From the NCBI RefSeq assembly GCF_020539485.1, contig NZ_JACDXU010000003.1, positions 248,001 to 312,000 on the forward strand: a stretch of 64,000 nucleotides of DNA, written 5' to 3'. Origin of the DNA: Fulverythrobacter ferritrahens. GTDB taxonomy: Bacteria; Pseudomonadota; Alphaproteobacteria; Sphingomonadales; Sphingomonadaceae. Position 1 is the stretch's first letter. Each line of letters begins with the position of its first letter. Shown piece after piece: positions 18,772 through 27,221 of this stretch. The notes beneath the pieces were generated by a model. The model had not been told where the DNA came from. It saw only the letters and a list, made by a program, of their open reading frames with translations, and did not search any database. The translations under genes were made by a program, and so were the position numbers.

Positions 18772-19608
18772 ATGGTCTTCAAGATCCGCGATATTGACGA
18801 TTCACAGGCGCCACTGCTCGAACATCTGGTGGAACTGCGCGCGCGGCTGGTGCGCTGCGTTGCTGCGCTGGTCGTGTCCTTTGGCGTATGCCTTTATTTC
18901 GCGCGGGATATCTTCGGCTTTCTGGTTCGCCCGCTGACGGCGGCTTTCCCGCATGGGCAGGGCCGGCTCGTCTACACCAAGCTTTACGAAGCCTTCTTCG
19001 TGGAGATCAAGGTAGCGCTGTTCGCGGCCTTTTTCCTCAGCTTTCCGATCATCGCCAACCAGCTCTGGGCCTTCGTTGCGCCGGGGCTCTATGCGAAAGA
19101 GAAGAAGGCGTTCCTGCCGTTCCTCCTCGCCACGCCGATCCTGTTCCTCTCGGGCGCCTCGCTGGCCTATTATGTGGTGATGCCCACGGCCTTCAAATGG
19201 TTCCTGGGCTTTGAGGGGACCGCTGGCGGGCTGACGCAGGAAGCGCTGCCCGCGATGGGCGATTATCTCGATCTGGTGATGCGCTTCATCCTGGCCTTCG
19301 GGATCAGCTTCCTGCTGCCGGTGCTGCTGCTGCTGCTCAACCGCGCGGGGCTGGTCTCACGTGCGCAACTGATCGGGGCGCGGCGCTATGTGATCGTGGT
19401 GATCTTCATCGTTGCTGCCGTCATCACTCCGCCGGATGTCGCCTCGCAATTGATGCTGGCCGCTCCGCTGCTGATCCTGTTCGAAGCCTCGCTGCTGTTG
19501 ATGATGTTCTCCGAACGCAAACAGGCGAAGGAAAAGGCCGCGGAAGAAGCAGCGGAGGCGGCAGAGGCTGCTGCGGAAGCTGCGGCTCAGGCTGCCAAGG
19601 AAGGCTGA
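18772..19608 (+). CDS. tatC: Sec-independent translocase protein TatC
   Basis: 278 aa with six predicted membrane helices. The N-terminal signature is APLLEHLVELRARLVRCVAA; FVAPGLYAKEKKAFLPFLLA and ITPPDVASQLMLAAPLLILF are later conserved blocks. It recognises the twin-arginine motif. The last 40 residues are an unusually long Ala/Glu/Lys coiled tail (KEKAAEEAAEAAEAAAEAAA) likely to lie in the cytoplasm. It is the last gene of the argS-to-tatC run; a 28-bp inverted repeat follows. Confidence 0.96.
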   Translation: MVFKIRDIDDSQAPLLEHLVELRARLVRCVAALVVSFGVCLYFARDIFGFLVRPLTAAFPHGQGRLVYTKLYEAFFVEIKVALFAAFFLSFPIIANQLWAFVAPGLYAKEKKAFLPFLLATPILFLSGASLAYYVVMPTAFKWFLGFEGTAGGLTQEALPAMGDYLDLVMRFILAFGISFLLPVLLLLLNRAGLVSRAQLIGARRYVIVVIFIVAAVITPPDVASQLMLAAPLLILFEASLLLMMFSERKQAKEKAAEEAAEAAEAAAEAAAQAAKEG

Positions 19609-19620
19609 GGGTATCTCTTT

Positions 19621-19715
19621 CCCGTCACCCTGAACTTGTTTCAGGATCTATCGCTCCCCGCGAACTGCCGTCCGATCCGGCGAAATGGATCCTGAAACAA
19701 GTTCAGGGTGACGGG
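19621..19715. repeat. Perfect 28-bp inverted repeat (REP/MITE-like palindrome)
   Basis: Arms at 19621-19648 and 19688-19715 are exact reverse complements with a 39-nt spacer. The arm contains CACCCTGAACTTGTTTCAGG. It lies 12 nt after the tatC stop and would form a very strong cruciform or mRNA hairpin. It has no coding content. Similar palindromes are scattered in sphingomonad genomes; that comparison is from memory. Confidence 0.85.
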
Positions 19716-19755
19716 TAGGATAAGGCGGTCACTTCTTTCCGGAACCCCCTCGCGC

Positions 19756-19780
19756 GTCCTTCGACTAGCTCAGGACGAAC
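19756..19780 (-). repeat. Dispersed palindromic repeat, copy 1
   Basis: TCCTTCGACTAGCTCAGGAC followed by GAAC. Its reverse complement matches the copy at 35808-35828 (GTTCGTCCTGAGC, then GTCGAA) with two mismatches at the centre. It contains its own GTCCT/AGGAC stem. It lies between the 28-bp inverted repeat and the amidohydrolase stop. Confidence 0.7.
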
Positions 19781-19803
19781 GGGGTGGGGATTGGCAAGGT
19801 GGC

Positions 19804-21552
19804 CTACCGCCCCTGTTCCGCGGGAACCGAACCGTCAGCATCCCCCAGGTCGAAGGCCTTCATCGCCTCGTCCTGCTTGATTTCCAGCGGGGCGGCGGTA
19901 GCCGCGTCATAGACTTGCGCGCCGTTGATCCAGACTTGCAGCACCTTGGTGCCGCGCAGATCCTGTGGAGTGGCGAGCAGGGGGTCGCGGTCGATCATCA
20001 CGAAATCGGCCCGCTGGCCTTCCGCAAGCTGGCCGAAGCGCGTTTCGGCAAAGCCCGCATAGGCCGCGCCGGAGGTATAGGCCGCCAGCGCCTGTTCGCG
20101 CGTGATGGCCTGCTGCGGCTGCCATCCGCCAAAGGGCTGGCCGTCCTTGTCCTCACGCGTGACGGCCACGGCGATCCCCTCGAAGGGGCGGGGCAGTTCC
20201 ACCGGCGCATCGGACCCGAAGGCAAGCGTTACCTTGGCGTCCAGCATGGAGCGCCAGGCATAGGCGCCCCTCAGCCGGTCCGGCCCCAGCCGCGCTTCGG
20301 CCATCAGCCGGTCGCTCGTCTGGTGGACGGGCTGCATCGATGCAATCACGCCATATTCGGCAAAGCGCGCGAAATCCGCCGGATCGACGATCTGCGCATG
20401 TTCGATCCGCCAGCGCCGGTCCCCCTTATAGGTATCGTCCAGCTCGTCGATGGCACTCAGCGCCTCGGCATTGGCGGCATCGCCGATGGCGTGGATCGCC
20501 ACCTGGAACTTGTCGAGCGCGGCGCGGCTCATCAAATTGCGCAGCTGAGTGGGGTTGAGCAATTGCAGCCCGCTATTGCCGGGATCGTCTGCATAGGGAG
20601 CCTTCAGCCAGGCCCCGCGCGAACCCAGCGCCCCGTCGAGAAACAGCTTGAGGCCATTGAGGCGCAGCCGGTCGTCATAGAGCCAGGGCGTAGGGCCGGG
20701 GCCGCCGATCAGCACCATGTCATCCACGCTGCCGGCATAGGCCATGATGCGGATGCGCAGCTGGCCATTGTCACCCGCGCGGCGATAGGCCTGCCAGTCA
20801 TCGATGGAGATGCCCATATCGGCCACGGCGGTCACGCCCTGACGGACCAGAATGTCCTGTGCGGTAGTGAAGGCCAGATCGCGGTCTTCGGGGCGGGGCC
20901 TGGGCACCTTCGCGGCCACAAGTTCCTGCGCATTGTCCACCAGCACACCGGCTGGCGTGCGCGTGGCGCCGATACGCAGGATACGTCCGCCTGCGGGATC
21001 GGCGGTTTTCGCCGTGACGCCTGCCATCTGCAGGGCCTTGCTGTTGGCCCAGCCTGCATGGCCATCCACCCGGCTGAGCCAGACGGGCCGGTCCGCCACC
21101 ACTGCATCCAGCTCGGCAGCGGTAGGAAAGCGGCCAAGGCCCCATTTCTCCTGGTTCCAGCCCGTGCCGATGATCCATGCGCGGTTGGGGAATTTCGCGG
21201 CATATTCGGCGATCTTCGCCTGCGCTTCCGCCAGCGATGCGGTTTCCGAAAGGTCCAGCGTCAGCGCCTTGAAGCCGACATCCATCAGGTGGAGATGGGC
21301 ATCGATCATGCCCGGAACGACCGTGCGCCCCTCTCCATCCAGACGATATTGATAGGGCGTCATCGGCTGTTCGCCGCGCTTCAGAATCTGGCGGATTACC
21401 CCGTCATCGCGGATAAGCATTCCGCCGAACTGGGTAATTGTGCCGTCCCGGGCAACGGAAATGCCGTTGATATTATCGACCAGCGTGTCGGCCGCGGCGG
21501 GGGATGCCGTAAGGACACATGCCGCCAGCGCGGCCGCCACGCGTGCTATCAT
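19804..21552 (-). CDS. Exported YtcJ-like amidohydrolase
   Basis: 582 aa metal-dependent amidohydrolase (Amidohydro_3 group). MIARVAAALAACVLTASPAA with cleavage near AAA-DT indicates a Sec signal peptide. Metal-site motifs are present: VVPGMIDAHLHLMD, the candidate carbamylated Lys in LNGLKLFLDGALGS, HAIGDAAN, RIEHAQIVDP and the catalytic Asp in AFGSDAPVE. Relatives include N-substituted formamide deformylase, but the substrate cannot be predicted. Its start overlaps the stop of the upstream dehydrogenase by 4 nt, so both are in one leftward unit. Confidence 0.88.
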   Translation of the reverse strand: MIARVAAALAACVLTASPAAADTLVDNINGISVARDGTITQFGGMLIRDDGVIRQILKRGEQPMTPYQYRLDGEGRTVVPGMIDAHLHLMDVGFKALTLDLSETASLAEAQAKIAEYAAKFPNRAWIIGTGWNQEKWGLGRFPTAAELDAVVADRPVWLSRVDGHAGWANSKALQMAGVTAKTADPAGGRILRIGATRTPAGVLVDNAQELVAAKVPRPRPEDRDLAFTTAQDILVRQGVTAVADMGISIDDWQAYRRAGDNGQLRIRIMAYAGSVDDMVLIGGPGPTPWLYDDRLRLNGLKLFLDGALGSRGAWLKAPYADDPGNSGLQLLNPTQLRNLMSRAALDKFQVAIHAIGDAANAEALSAIDELDDTYKGDRRWRIEHAQIVDPADFARFAEYGVIASMQPVHQTSDRLMAEARLGPDRLRGAYAWRSMLDAKVTLAFGSDAPVELPRPFEGIAVAVTREDKDGQPFGGWQPQQAITREQALAAYTSGAAYAGFAETRFGQLAEGQRADFVMIDRDPLLATPQDLRGTKVLQVWINGAQVYDAATAAPLEIKQDEAMKAFDLGDADGSVPAEQGR

Positions 21553-22451
21553 TTGCCGCCGCCTTCCGGAAGGCGCCGGATCAGCGCGCTGGTATCCTGC
21601 CGGCCGCCGCCCATCGCCTGCACTTCGGCATAATAGCCGTCGATCAGGCTGGTGACGGGCAAATCTACGCCCAGATTTTCACCTTCGGCCATGGCAATGG
21701 CCAGATCCTTGCGCATCCAGTCCACCGCGAAGCCGAAATCGAATTCGCCTTCCGCCATGGTCTTCCAGCGATTGACCATCTGCCAGCTTTGCGCTGCGCC
21801 GCCCGATACGGCTTCCAGCACCTTGTCCATGTCCAGCTCCGCCGCCTGGGCGAAGCGCACCGCTTCGGATACGCCCTGCAACACGCTGGCGATGCAGATC
21901 TGATTGACCATCTTGGTCACCTGACCCGCGCCCGGGCCGCCGACATGCACGATGCGCGCAGCATAGGCTTCCATCACCGGGATGGCCGCCGCCAGCGCCT
22001 CATCCGTGCCGCCGCACATGATGGAAAGCCTGCCGCTTTCGGCGCCAGCCTGCCCACCGGAAACGGGGGCGTCCACCGCCAGGATGCCACGCTCGGCAGC
22101 CTCTGCCGCGATGCGACGGGCAATGTCGGCCGAGACGGTGGTATGGTCAATATAGAGCGATCCCGGCGCCATTGCCGCCAGCGCGCCTTCCGGGCCAAGG
22201 ACGACTTGCGCCAGATCGACATCGTTGCCCACGCAGGTAATCACCACGTCCTGCCCCGCCGCAGCTTCCGCCGGAGTGGCGGCGATGCGCACGATCAGCC
22301 CTTCTTCCGCAAGCAGCGCCTGACGCGCTTCGGCGCGGGCGGGGGTGCGGTTGTAGATGGTGACGTCAAAGCCCGCGCGGGCGAGGTGGCCCGCCATAGG
22401 GCCGCCCATCACGCCAAGGCCAAGAAATGCGATCTTTGTCTTCTGGGTCAT
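21549..22451 (-). CDS. NAD(P)-dependent beta-hydroxyacid dehydrogenase (3-hydroxyisobutyrate dehydrogenase family)
   Basis: 300 aa from the ATG at 22451, AGGA about 8 nt upstream; a longer in-frame extension lacks family character. It starts KIAFLGLGVMGGPMAGHLAR (the family Rossmann block), then YIDHTTVSADIARRI, DAPVSGGQAGAESGRLSIMC with the substrate motif, and the catalytic Lys in GQVTKMVNQICIAS. Members act on 3-hydroxyisobutyrate, tartronate semialdehyde or related acids. It is divergent from ilvA by 115 nt and coupled to the amidohydrolase downstream. Confidence 0.9.
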   Translation of the reverse strand: MTQKTKIAFLGLGVMGGPMAGHLARAGFDVTIYNRTPARAEARQALLAEEGLIVRIAATPAEAAAGQDVVITCVGNDVDLAQVVLGPEGALAAMAPGSLYIDHTTVSADIARRIAAEAAERGILAVDAPVSGGQAGAESGRLSIMCGGTDEALAAAIPVMEAYAARIVHVGGPGAGQVTKMVNQICIASVLQGVSEAVRFAQAAELDMDKVLEAVSGGAAQSWQMVNRWKTMAEGEFDFGFAVDWMRKDLAIAMAEGENLGVDLPVTSLIDGYYAEVQAMGGGRQDTSALIRRLPEGGGK

Positions 22452-22566
22452 CGGTCTGTCCTGTGCAGCGAGTTCGGTTCCAATGCAAATGCCTGCTCTG
22501 CCTAGGTGGGACAGATGCGATTGTCTGTTTCCCAAATGCACGGTTTTCCGTTACGGGCCGCACATC

Positions 22567-23820
22567 ATGACCCAGACAGATGCATTGGATAAGCCCACCG
22601 GTAGCCACGAGCTGCTGACGATCGACGATGTTCGCGCTGCCGCAGGGCGGATCGAAGGCTCGGTCGTGCGTACCCCCACGACGCACAGCAAGACCCTATC
22701 GCAGATTACCGGCGCCAATATCTGGCTGAAGTTCGAGAACCTGCAATTCACTGCCGCCTACAAGGAACGCGGCGCGCTTAACAAGCTGCTGCTGTTGACG
22801 CAGGAACAGCGCGATCGCGGGGTGATCGCGGCTTCCGCTGGCAATCACTCGCAGGGCCTTTCCTATCACGGAACCCGGCTGGGCGTGCCCGTCACCATTG
22901 TCATGCCGCGCACTACGCCGATGGTGAAGGTGATCCAGACCGAACAGGTCGGTGGCAAAGTGGTGCTCGAAGGCGAGAATTACGACGAAGCCTATGAATG
23001 TGCCCGCAGCATGGAAAAGCAGCTGGGCCTCACTTTCGTCCATCCGTTTGACGATCCCGATGTCGCGGCGGGGCAGGGCACTGTCGCGCTGGAAATGCTC
23101 GCCGACGCGCCGGAGATCGATACGCTGGTGGTGCCTATCGGCGGCGGCGGCCTGCTTTCGGGCATGGGCACCGTGGCCAAGGCGCTCAACCCGGATATCA
23201 AGCTGTATGGCGTGCAGCCGCAGCTCTATCCCTCCATGTATTCCCGGCTGAACGGGGAGGACCTGCCCAGCGGCGGCGATACGCTGGCCGAGGGCATTGC
23301 CGTGAAGATTCCCGGCACCTTCACCGCGCAGGTGCTGGAACGCCTGATCGACGAGATCGTGCTGGTGGACGAGGAAGCGCTGGAACGCGCGCTGGCACTG
23401 CTGCTGCAGATCGAGAAGACTGTGGTGGAAGGTGCAGGCGCAGCCGGCCTTGCCGCGGTGCTGGCCTATCCCGAGAAGTTCAAGGGCCGCAATGTCGGGC
23501 TCGTGCTGTCGGGCGGCAATATCGATACGCGTCTGCTGGCTAACGTGTTGCTGCGCGATCTTGCCCGCTCTGGCCGTCTCGCTCGTCTGCGCATCTTCCT
23601 GCAGGACCGCCCGGGTGCGCTTTACAAGGTGATGCACGAATTCGATGCGCACCATGTGAACATACTGGAGATCTACCACCAGCGCATCTTCACCAACCTG
23701 CCAGCCAAGGGGCTGGTGACCGACATCGAATGCGAGGCGCGCGACCGCGAGCAGTTGATGGCGCTGATCGGGGCACTGCGGGCCAAAGGCTATCAGGTTA
23801 GCGAAGTGGAATTGAACTGA
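22567..23820 (+). CDS. ilvA: Threonine ammonia-lyase (threonine dehydratase) with C-terminal ACT domain
   Basis: 417 aa. PLP enzyme converting threonine to 2-oxobutanoate for isoleucine synthesis. LKFENLQFTAAYKERGALNK contains the PLP lysine, SAGNHSQGLSYHG the substrate loop and IGGGGLLSGMGTVAK the phosphate-binding glycines. A single ACT domain occupies about 340-417 (ARLRIFLQDRPGALYKVMHE), the short form with one regulatory domain. The ATG at 22567 was chosen; upstream in-frame sequence overlaps the divergent dehydrogenase gene. Confidence 0.93.
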   Translation: MTQTDALDKPTGSHELLTIDDVRAAAGRIEGSVVRTPTTHSKTLSQITGANIWLKFENLQFTAAYKERGALNKLLLLTQEQRDRGVIAASAGNHSQGLSYHGTRLGVPVTIVMPRTTPMVKVIQTEQVGGKVVLEGENYDEAYECARSMEKQLGLTFVHPFDDPDVAAGQGTVALEMLADAPEIDTLVVPIGGGGLLSGMGTVAKALNPDIKLYGVQPQLYPSMYSRLNGEDLPSGGDTLAEGIAVKIPGTFTAQVLERLIDEIVLVDEEALERALALLLQIEKTVVEGAGAAGLAAVLAYPEKFKGRNVGLVLSGGNIDTRLLANVLLRDLARSGRLARLRIFLQDRPGALYKVMHEFDAHHVNILEIYHQRIFTNLPAKGLVTDIECEARDREQLMALIGALRAKGYQVSEVELN

Positions 23821-23981
23821 CCGATTTCGGGGCAATCCGCAGGCTATGACTGGCGCTCTGGCAAAATGAGCCTGCGTTAACCCTGAATCTTGGTTAAAGG
23901 TGTTTCAACTATCGAGTCTCCTCGGCATAACCGCTGGCAACTCGATTGTTGGCCCAATTCCAAGGAAGGCTCCATAGCCCC

Positions 23982-24872
23982 GTGACCGCACCGGTTCGCT
24001 TCCCTCGCTTCTTCGTGACCAGCCCGGCACCATGTCCTTATCTCCCGGGCAGGACGGAGCGGAAGGTGTTTACGGAGCTGAAGAGCCCCAATGCCGACGC
24101 GCTGAACGAAGCGCTGGGCCGCATCGGTTTCCGCCGCAGCCAGACGGTCGCCTATCGGCCCAGCTGCAGCAATTGCCAGGCCTGCGTTTCGGTGCGGGTG
24201 CCAGTGAACGACTTTCGGCCCTCCACGGCGCAGAAGCGCAATCTGAAGCGCAATGCAGATCTGGTGGCGATCGAGTGCCGTCCCTGGGCCACCAACGAAC
24301 AGTTCGAGCTGCTCCATGCCTATCTGGAGGCGCGCCATCCGGGCGGTGGCATGGCCGCAATGGACGAAGTCGATTTCGCCGACATGGTGGAACACACGCC
24401 CGTTTCCAGCGTGATCGTTGAATATCGCGAGAGGCGCGAGGATGGGACGCCGGGCCGTCTGGTCGGCGCTTGCCTGACGGACCGCCAGAGCGACGGCTAT
24501 TCGATGATCTACAGCTTCTACGATCCCTGTGAGTCGGAACGATCGGGGCTGGGGAATTACATCATCCTCGACCACATCCGCCGCGCGGCCGAAAACGGGC
24601 ATCCTTATGTCTATCTCGGCTATTGGGTCGAGGGATCGCCGCGCATGCAATATAAGGTGCGCTATCGCCCGCTCGAACTGCTTACGCCCGATGGCTGGGT
24701 GCGCATGGGCGAGCAGCGGCAGGAAGACCTGATCGCTGCCACCGCCGTTTCAAGCCACCGTCGCCGGGCCATACCGCTGGATGGCACCGCCAAGGACGGC
24801 GGGCTGGAGCATTATCGTCTCGCCGAAGAAGTCCTTATCGAACCGCGCGGCGCGTCTCACGAAGAGGCGTAA
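23982..24872 (+). CDS. bpt: Aspartate/glutamate leucyltransferase (arginyltransferase family, Bpt)
   Basis: 296 aa. It transfers Leu from Leu-tRNA to N-terminal Asp/Glu of proteins, creating N-degrons for ClpSAP. Family blocks are clear: [17 protein letters not shown], the cysteine cluster [47 protein letters not shown] and [23 protein letters not shown] 23982 matches the expected family N-terminus ([20 protein letters not shown]); TTG 23946/23949 is closer to nothing better, and the AAGGAAGG upstream is 12 nt from the GTG, so the start is moderately certain. Its 3' end overlaps the convergent lysozyme gene by 16 nt. Confidence 0.92.
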   Translation: MTAPVRFPRFFVTSPAPCPYLPGRTERKVFTELKSPNADALNEALGRIGFRRSQTVAYRPSCSNCQACVSVRVPVNDFRPSTAQKRNLKRNADLVAIECRPWATNEQFELLHAYLEARHPGGGMAAMDEVDFADMVEHTPVSSVIVEYRERREDGTPGRLVGACLTDRQSDGYSMIYSFYDPCESERSGLGNYIILDHIRRAAENGHPYVYLGYWVEGSPRMQYKVRYRPLELLTPDGWVRMGEQRQEDLIAATAVSSHRRRAIPLDGTAKDGGLEHYRLAEEVLIEPRGASHEEA

Positions 24873-25336
24873 AGCGCGGCTTCCGCCTGCCGCCGACGGA
24901 CGAGTCCTTTCAATATCCGCCCTCCGGCGCGCGTCCATCGGGTGAATTCCTGCGCGGCCCCTGCATAGTCTCCCGCAAGGTGTTTTCGCGCTAGCGTAGC
25001 ACGCGCGATCGCACCGGTATTGTAGTGGAAGCTGACCAGCGCATCGAATTGCGCCTGCGAAGTGGCGGCATCCCCCAACACGCGATCCACCGCCAATGCA
25101 TAGCGCGCCAGGTCCGCTTCCAGCCGGGCGTCGCATTGGGCCCGGGTCCAGTGCGTGCCGGGGCCAATTCCGGGGCCGGTTGTACCCCATCCAATGGTCC
25201 AGGGATCGCCGCCTGTCCCCGGATCGGGATAGGCTTCATACAAACCATCGGGGCGCAATCGGGCACAACCTTCAAAGCGCTGGATCAGCGCAATGCCGCG
25301 GCGCCCAATGGTGCGGGGGCGGAAAATCGGCTCCAT
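24857..25336 (-). CDS. Solitary phage-type lysozyme (GH24 endolysin)
   Basis: 159 aa muramidase of the T4/P21-lysozyme family. The catalytic Glu is E22 in [30 protein letters not shown] supplies the Asp (about D38) and Thr (T47) of the active-site triad. The rest has the helical core with [15 protein letters not shown] and the end motif [13 protein letters not shown]. There is no signal peptide or membrane segment, so it needs a holin or membrane failure to reach the wall. No holin, spanin or other phage gene is nearby. GGAG lies 6 nt before the ATG, and a LexA-type box ends 25 nt before the start codon. It overlaps the end of bpt convergently. Confidence 0.9.
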   Translation of the reverse strand: MEPIFRPRTIGRRGIALIQRFEGCARLRPDGLYEAYPDPGTGGDPWTIGWGTTGPGIGPGTHWTRAQCDARLEADLARYALAVDRVLGDAATSQAQFDALVSFHYNTGAIARATLARKHLAGDYAGAAQEFTRWTRAGGRILKGLVRRRQAEAALYASS

Positions 25337-25787
25337 TTGTTACTCCATTTGCAATAAAGCAGAACAAATAATGAACATTTGTGGATGTAGGAAAGGGTTT
25401 TCCCGCAGTCGGTGTGAAACACCCGCTGTTGTCAGAGGGCAGGATGGTTGCCGATTGGCCGATGAAGCGTTGCCTTGCTGCATCGGTTGTCATGTTCTCA
25501 CCATTTCAGGAGGATGCAGGTGTTGCAGCTGCGAAATTCGCTCCTACATGCCCGCAATGCAAAGCCGCCCCCACCTTTTGCCTGTCGCCCGTCAAGGTGA
25601 CGCCTTGAGGACACGGTCCGGCTGCTTTGCACAGATGGATGGCACGCTCCCTGTTGCACATGCGAACAGAATCGGCTTTTGCCATCGTCGTGCCCGAATT
25701 GGCTGCAAATAGCGGCTCATCCAACCCTGTTCAGCATTGCTGCGCCGCCAAGAGGGACGGTGACGGAGGCAAGGTAGAAAGCAAAAT
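25337..25787. other. 451-bp intergenic region between lysozyme and glycosyltransferase
   Basis: Divergent promoter region. The first 50 nt next to the lysozyme are AT-rich and carry the LexA-type box. The rest holds only short open frames (for example 25381-25608 and 25627-25815) without ribosome-binding sites or recognisable protein features. I see no tRNA, no strong hairpin and no repeat here. The 5' leader of the glycosyltransferase mRNA probably occupies part of it. Confidence 0.6.
25362..25376. promoter_or_regulatory. Putative LexA (SOS) operator upstream of the lysozyme
   Basis: GAACAAATAATGAAC fits the alphaproteobacterial LexA consensus GTTC-N7-GTTC (GAAC-N7-GAAC on this strand) exactly. 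Read in the direction of the lysozyme gene it is GTTCATTATTTGTTC. It sits 25 nt upstream of the start codon, where it would cover the promoter or start site. The spacer is AT-only, as in many functional boxes. Confidence 0.65.
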
Positions 25788-27047
25788 ATGGCACGTGACG
25801 ACAAACCTTTGCTGATCTGCGACCTCACTCAAAGTTATTCGCCCAATGGCGGTGGTGGGATCAGCACCTACCTCAGGGAAAAACGCAATCACGTGCTGTC
25901 GCGGACGGATCACCGCCTGCTGCAGATCGTGCCCGGCCCGGAAGACCGGATCGTGGAGAACGGTCGCAGTATCTGGGTGGAGATCGGGGCCGAGCCGGTT
26001 CGCGGAAGTCCGAACTATCGCTTCATCATGCGCACGCGCAAGGTTCGCGAAGTGCTGGAGCATTACCGTCCGGACATCATCGAATCGCTGTGTCCCTGGG
26101 TGCTGCCCTGGACCGCGATCAACCATCGCCGGAAATTTCCGGAAACGACGCTGGTGGCCGGCTATCGCACCGATTTCCCCAATGCTCATGTCTATCGCGT
26201 GGGCAAGGAACTCGCTGGCGAGAAGATCGCCTCGTTCGCACGCTGGCTGATCATGGGCTATGCCGAGATCACCTATCGCGAGTTCGACCGCGTCTATACG
26301 CTGGGCGAAGATGCGAAAGCGATGCTGGGCACCCGCAGGATCGACCGCGTCGATGTGCTGGAACTCGGCGTGGATCTCAGCCAGTTCGATCCGGCCAAGT
26401 CCGATCCCGAATTTCGCCGCCGTATGGGTCTGGGCGGAACGCACGGGCCGCTGCTGATCTATGCCGGCCGCATCGATAATGAAAAGCGCGCCGATCGCCT
26501 GGTTGAAATGATGAAGCGCCTGCCGCCCGAACTGGGTGCTGGGCTGGTCATGGTGGGTGACGGCAAGCTGCGTGACCGGCTGGTGGCCGAGACGGCAGGC
26601 ATGCCAGTGGCGTTCCCCGGCTTCATGAGCAGCCGCGAGGAGCTGGCTGTCGCGTTGGCATCTTCCGACATCTATGTTTCTGCCATGGCGGACGAGACCT
26701 TCGGCGTTTCCGTTGTCGAAGCCCAAGCCAGTGCGCTGCCGGTGGTGGGCGTCGCTTCCGGTGCAATGCCGGCTCGCGTGCCGGCCGGGCTGGGCCTGCT
26801 GGGGCCGGTGGACGATGTCGACACGATGGCGCGCCACGTGCAGGATATCTGGCTTGGTGATCACGATGCCATGGGCGCCGCGGCGCGCAAGCATGTGGTG
26901 AACCGCTATAGCTGGGATCGCACCTTCTATCGCCTGTTCAACGAGATCTATCCGGTGGCGCTGGCCCATACCCGCCAGCGGCTGCGCGGCCCATCCAATG
27001 GCTGGCAGACCCGCCCGGCATCGGAATTGCTTCGCGAGACGGTCTGA
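25788..27047 (+). CDS. Glycosyltransferase family 4 protein
   Basis: 419 aa, GT-B fold. The N-terminal acceptor domain starts LLICDLTQSYSPNGGGGIST (the Gly-rich loop typical of GT4). The C-terminal nucleotide-sugar domain has LLIYAGRIDNEKRADRLVEM, VMVGDGKLRDRL and the E-x7-E motif ETFGVSVVEAQASALPVVGV. It is a cytoplasmic or peripheral enzyme that transfers a sugar to a lipid or polysaccharide acceptor. Donor and acceptor are unknown. It is monocistronic, ending at a strong shared terminator with glnA. Confidence 0.88.
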   Translation: MARDDKPLLICDLTQSYSPNGGGGISTYLREKRNHVLSRTDHRLLQIVPGPEDRIVENGRSIWVEIGAEPVRGSPNYRFIMRTRKVREVLEHYRPDIIESLCPWVLPWTAINHRRKFPETTLVAGYRTDFPNAHVYRVGKELAGEKIASFARWLIMGYAEITYREFDRVYTLGEDAKAMLGTRRIDRVDVLELGVDLSQFDPAKSDPEFRRRMGLGGTHGPLLIYAGRIDNEKRADRLVEMMKRLPPELGAGLVMVGDGKLRDRLVAETAGMPVAFPGFMSSREELAVALASSDIYVSAMADETFGVSVVEAQASALPVVGVASGAMPARVPAGLGLLGPVDDVDTMARHVQDIWLGDHDAMGAAARKHVVNRYSWDRTFYRLFNEIYPVALAHTRQRLRGPSNGWQTRPASELLRETV

Positions 27048-27115
27048 TCCGATCGACTTGAGCTTATCGGACCAGCCCTGAAGCAGGCTCGATCAAATGC
27101 TGATCGCATAAAAGG

Positions 27116-27146
27116 AAAGGGCGGAGCCGCGAGGCCCCGCCCTTTT
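27116..27146. terminator. Strong bidirectional intrinsic terminator
   Basis: AAAGGGCGG pairs with CCGCCCTTT around a GC-rich inner stem (GCC GCGA GGC), followed by TTTTT on the plus strand and by TTTCC-TTTT on the minus strand. It lies between the convergent glycosyltransferase and glnA genes and can serve both. Confidence 0.85.
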
Positions 27147-27221
27147 TGCTTCCGCGATTTCCCCCCGGATCAAGCGGAAGGGGAGGCCCTGCCTTTCGGC
27201 CGGCCTCCCTGAATCTCGCTC

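Noticed and set aside
19708-21633. 641-codon open frame antisense to the amidohydrolase
   Set aside because: Same reasons: it mirrors a gene with intact active-site motifs and starts inside the repeat region.
23899-23917. TTAA-N13-TTAA near 23.9 kb as a CtrA site upstream of bpt
   Set aside because: The spacer is 13 nt; the CtrA consensus needs 7.
24857-25787. Possible prophage remnant around the lysozyme
   Set aside because: No integrase, holin, structural gene or attachment-site-like repeat was found on either side; the flanking genes are chromosomal.
25337-25787. Short ORFs (25381-25608, 25627-25815) as small genes
   Set aside because: No ribosome-binding site, no conserved motif, and the second overlaps the start of the glycosyltransferase.
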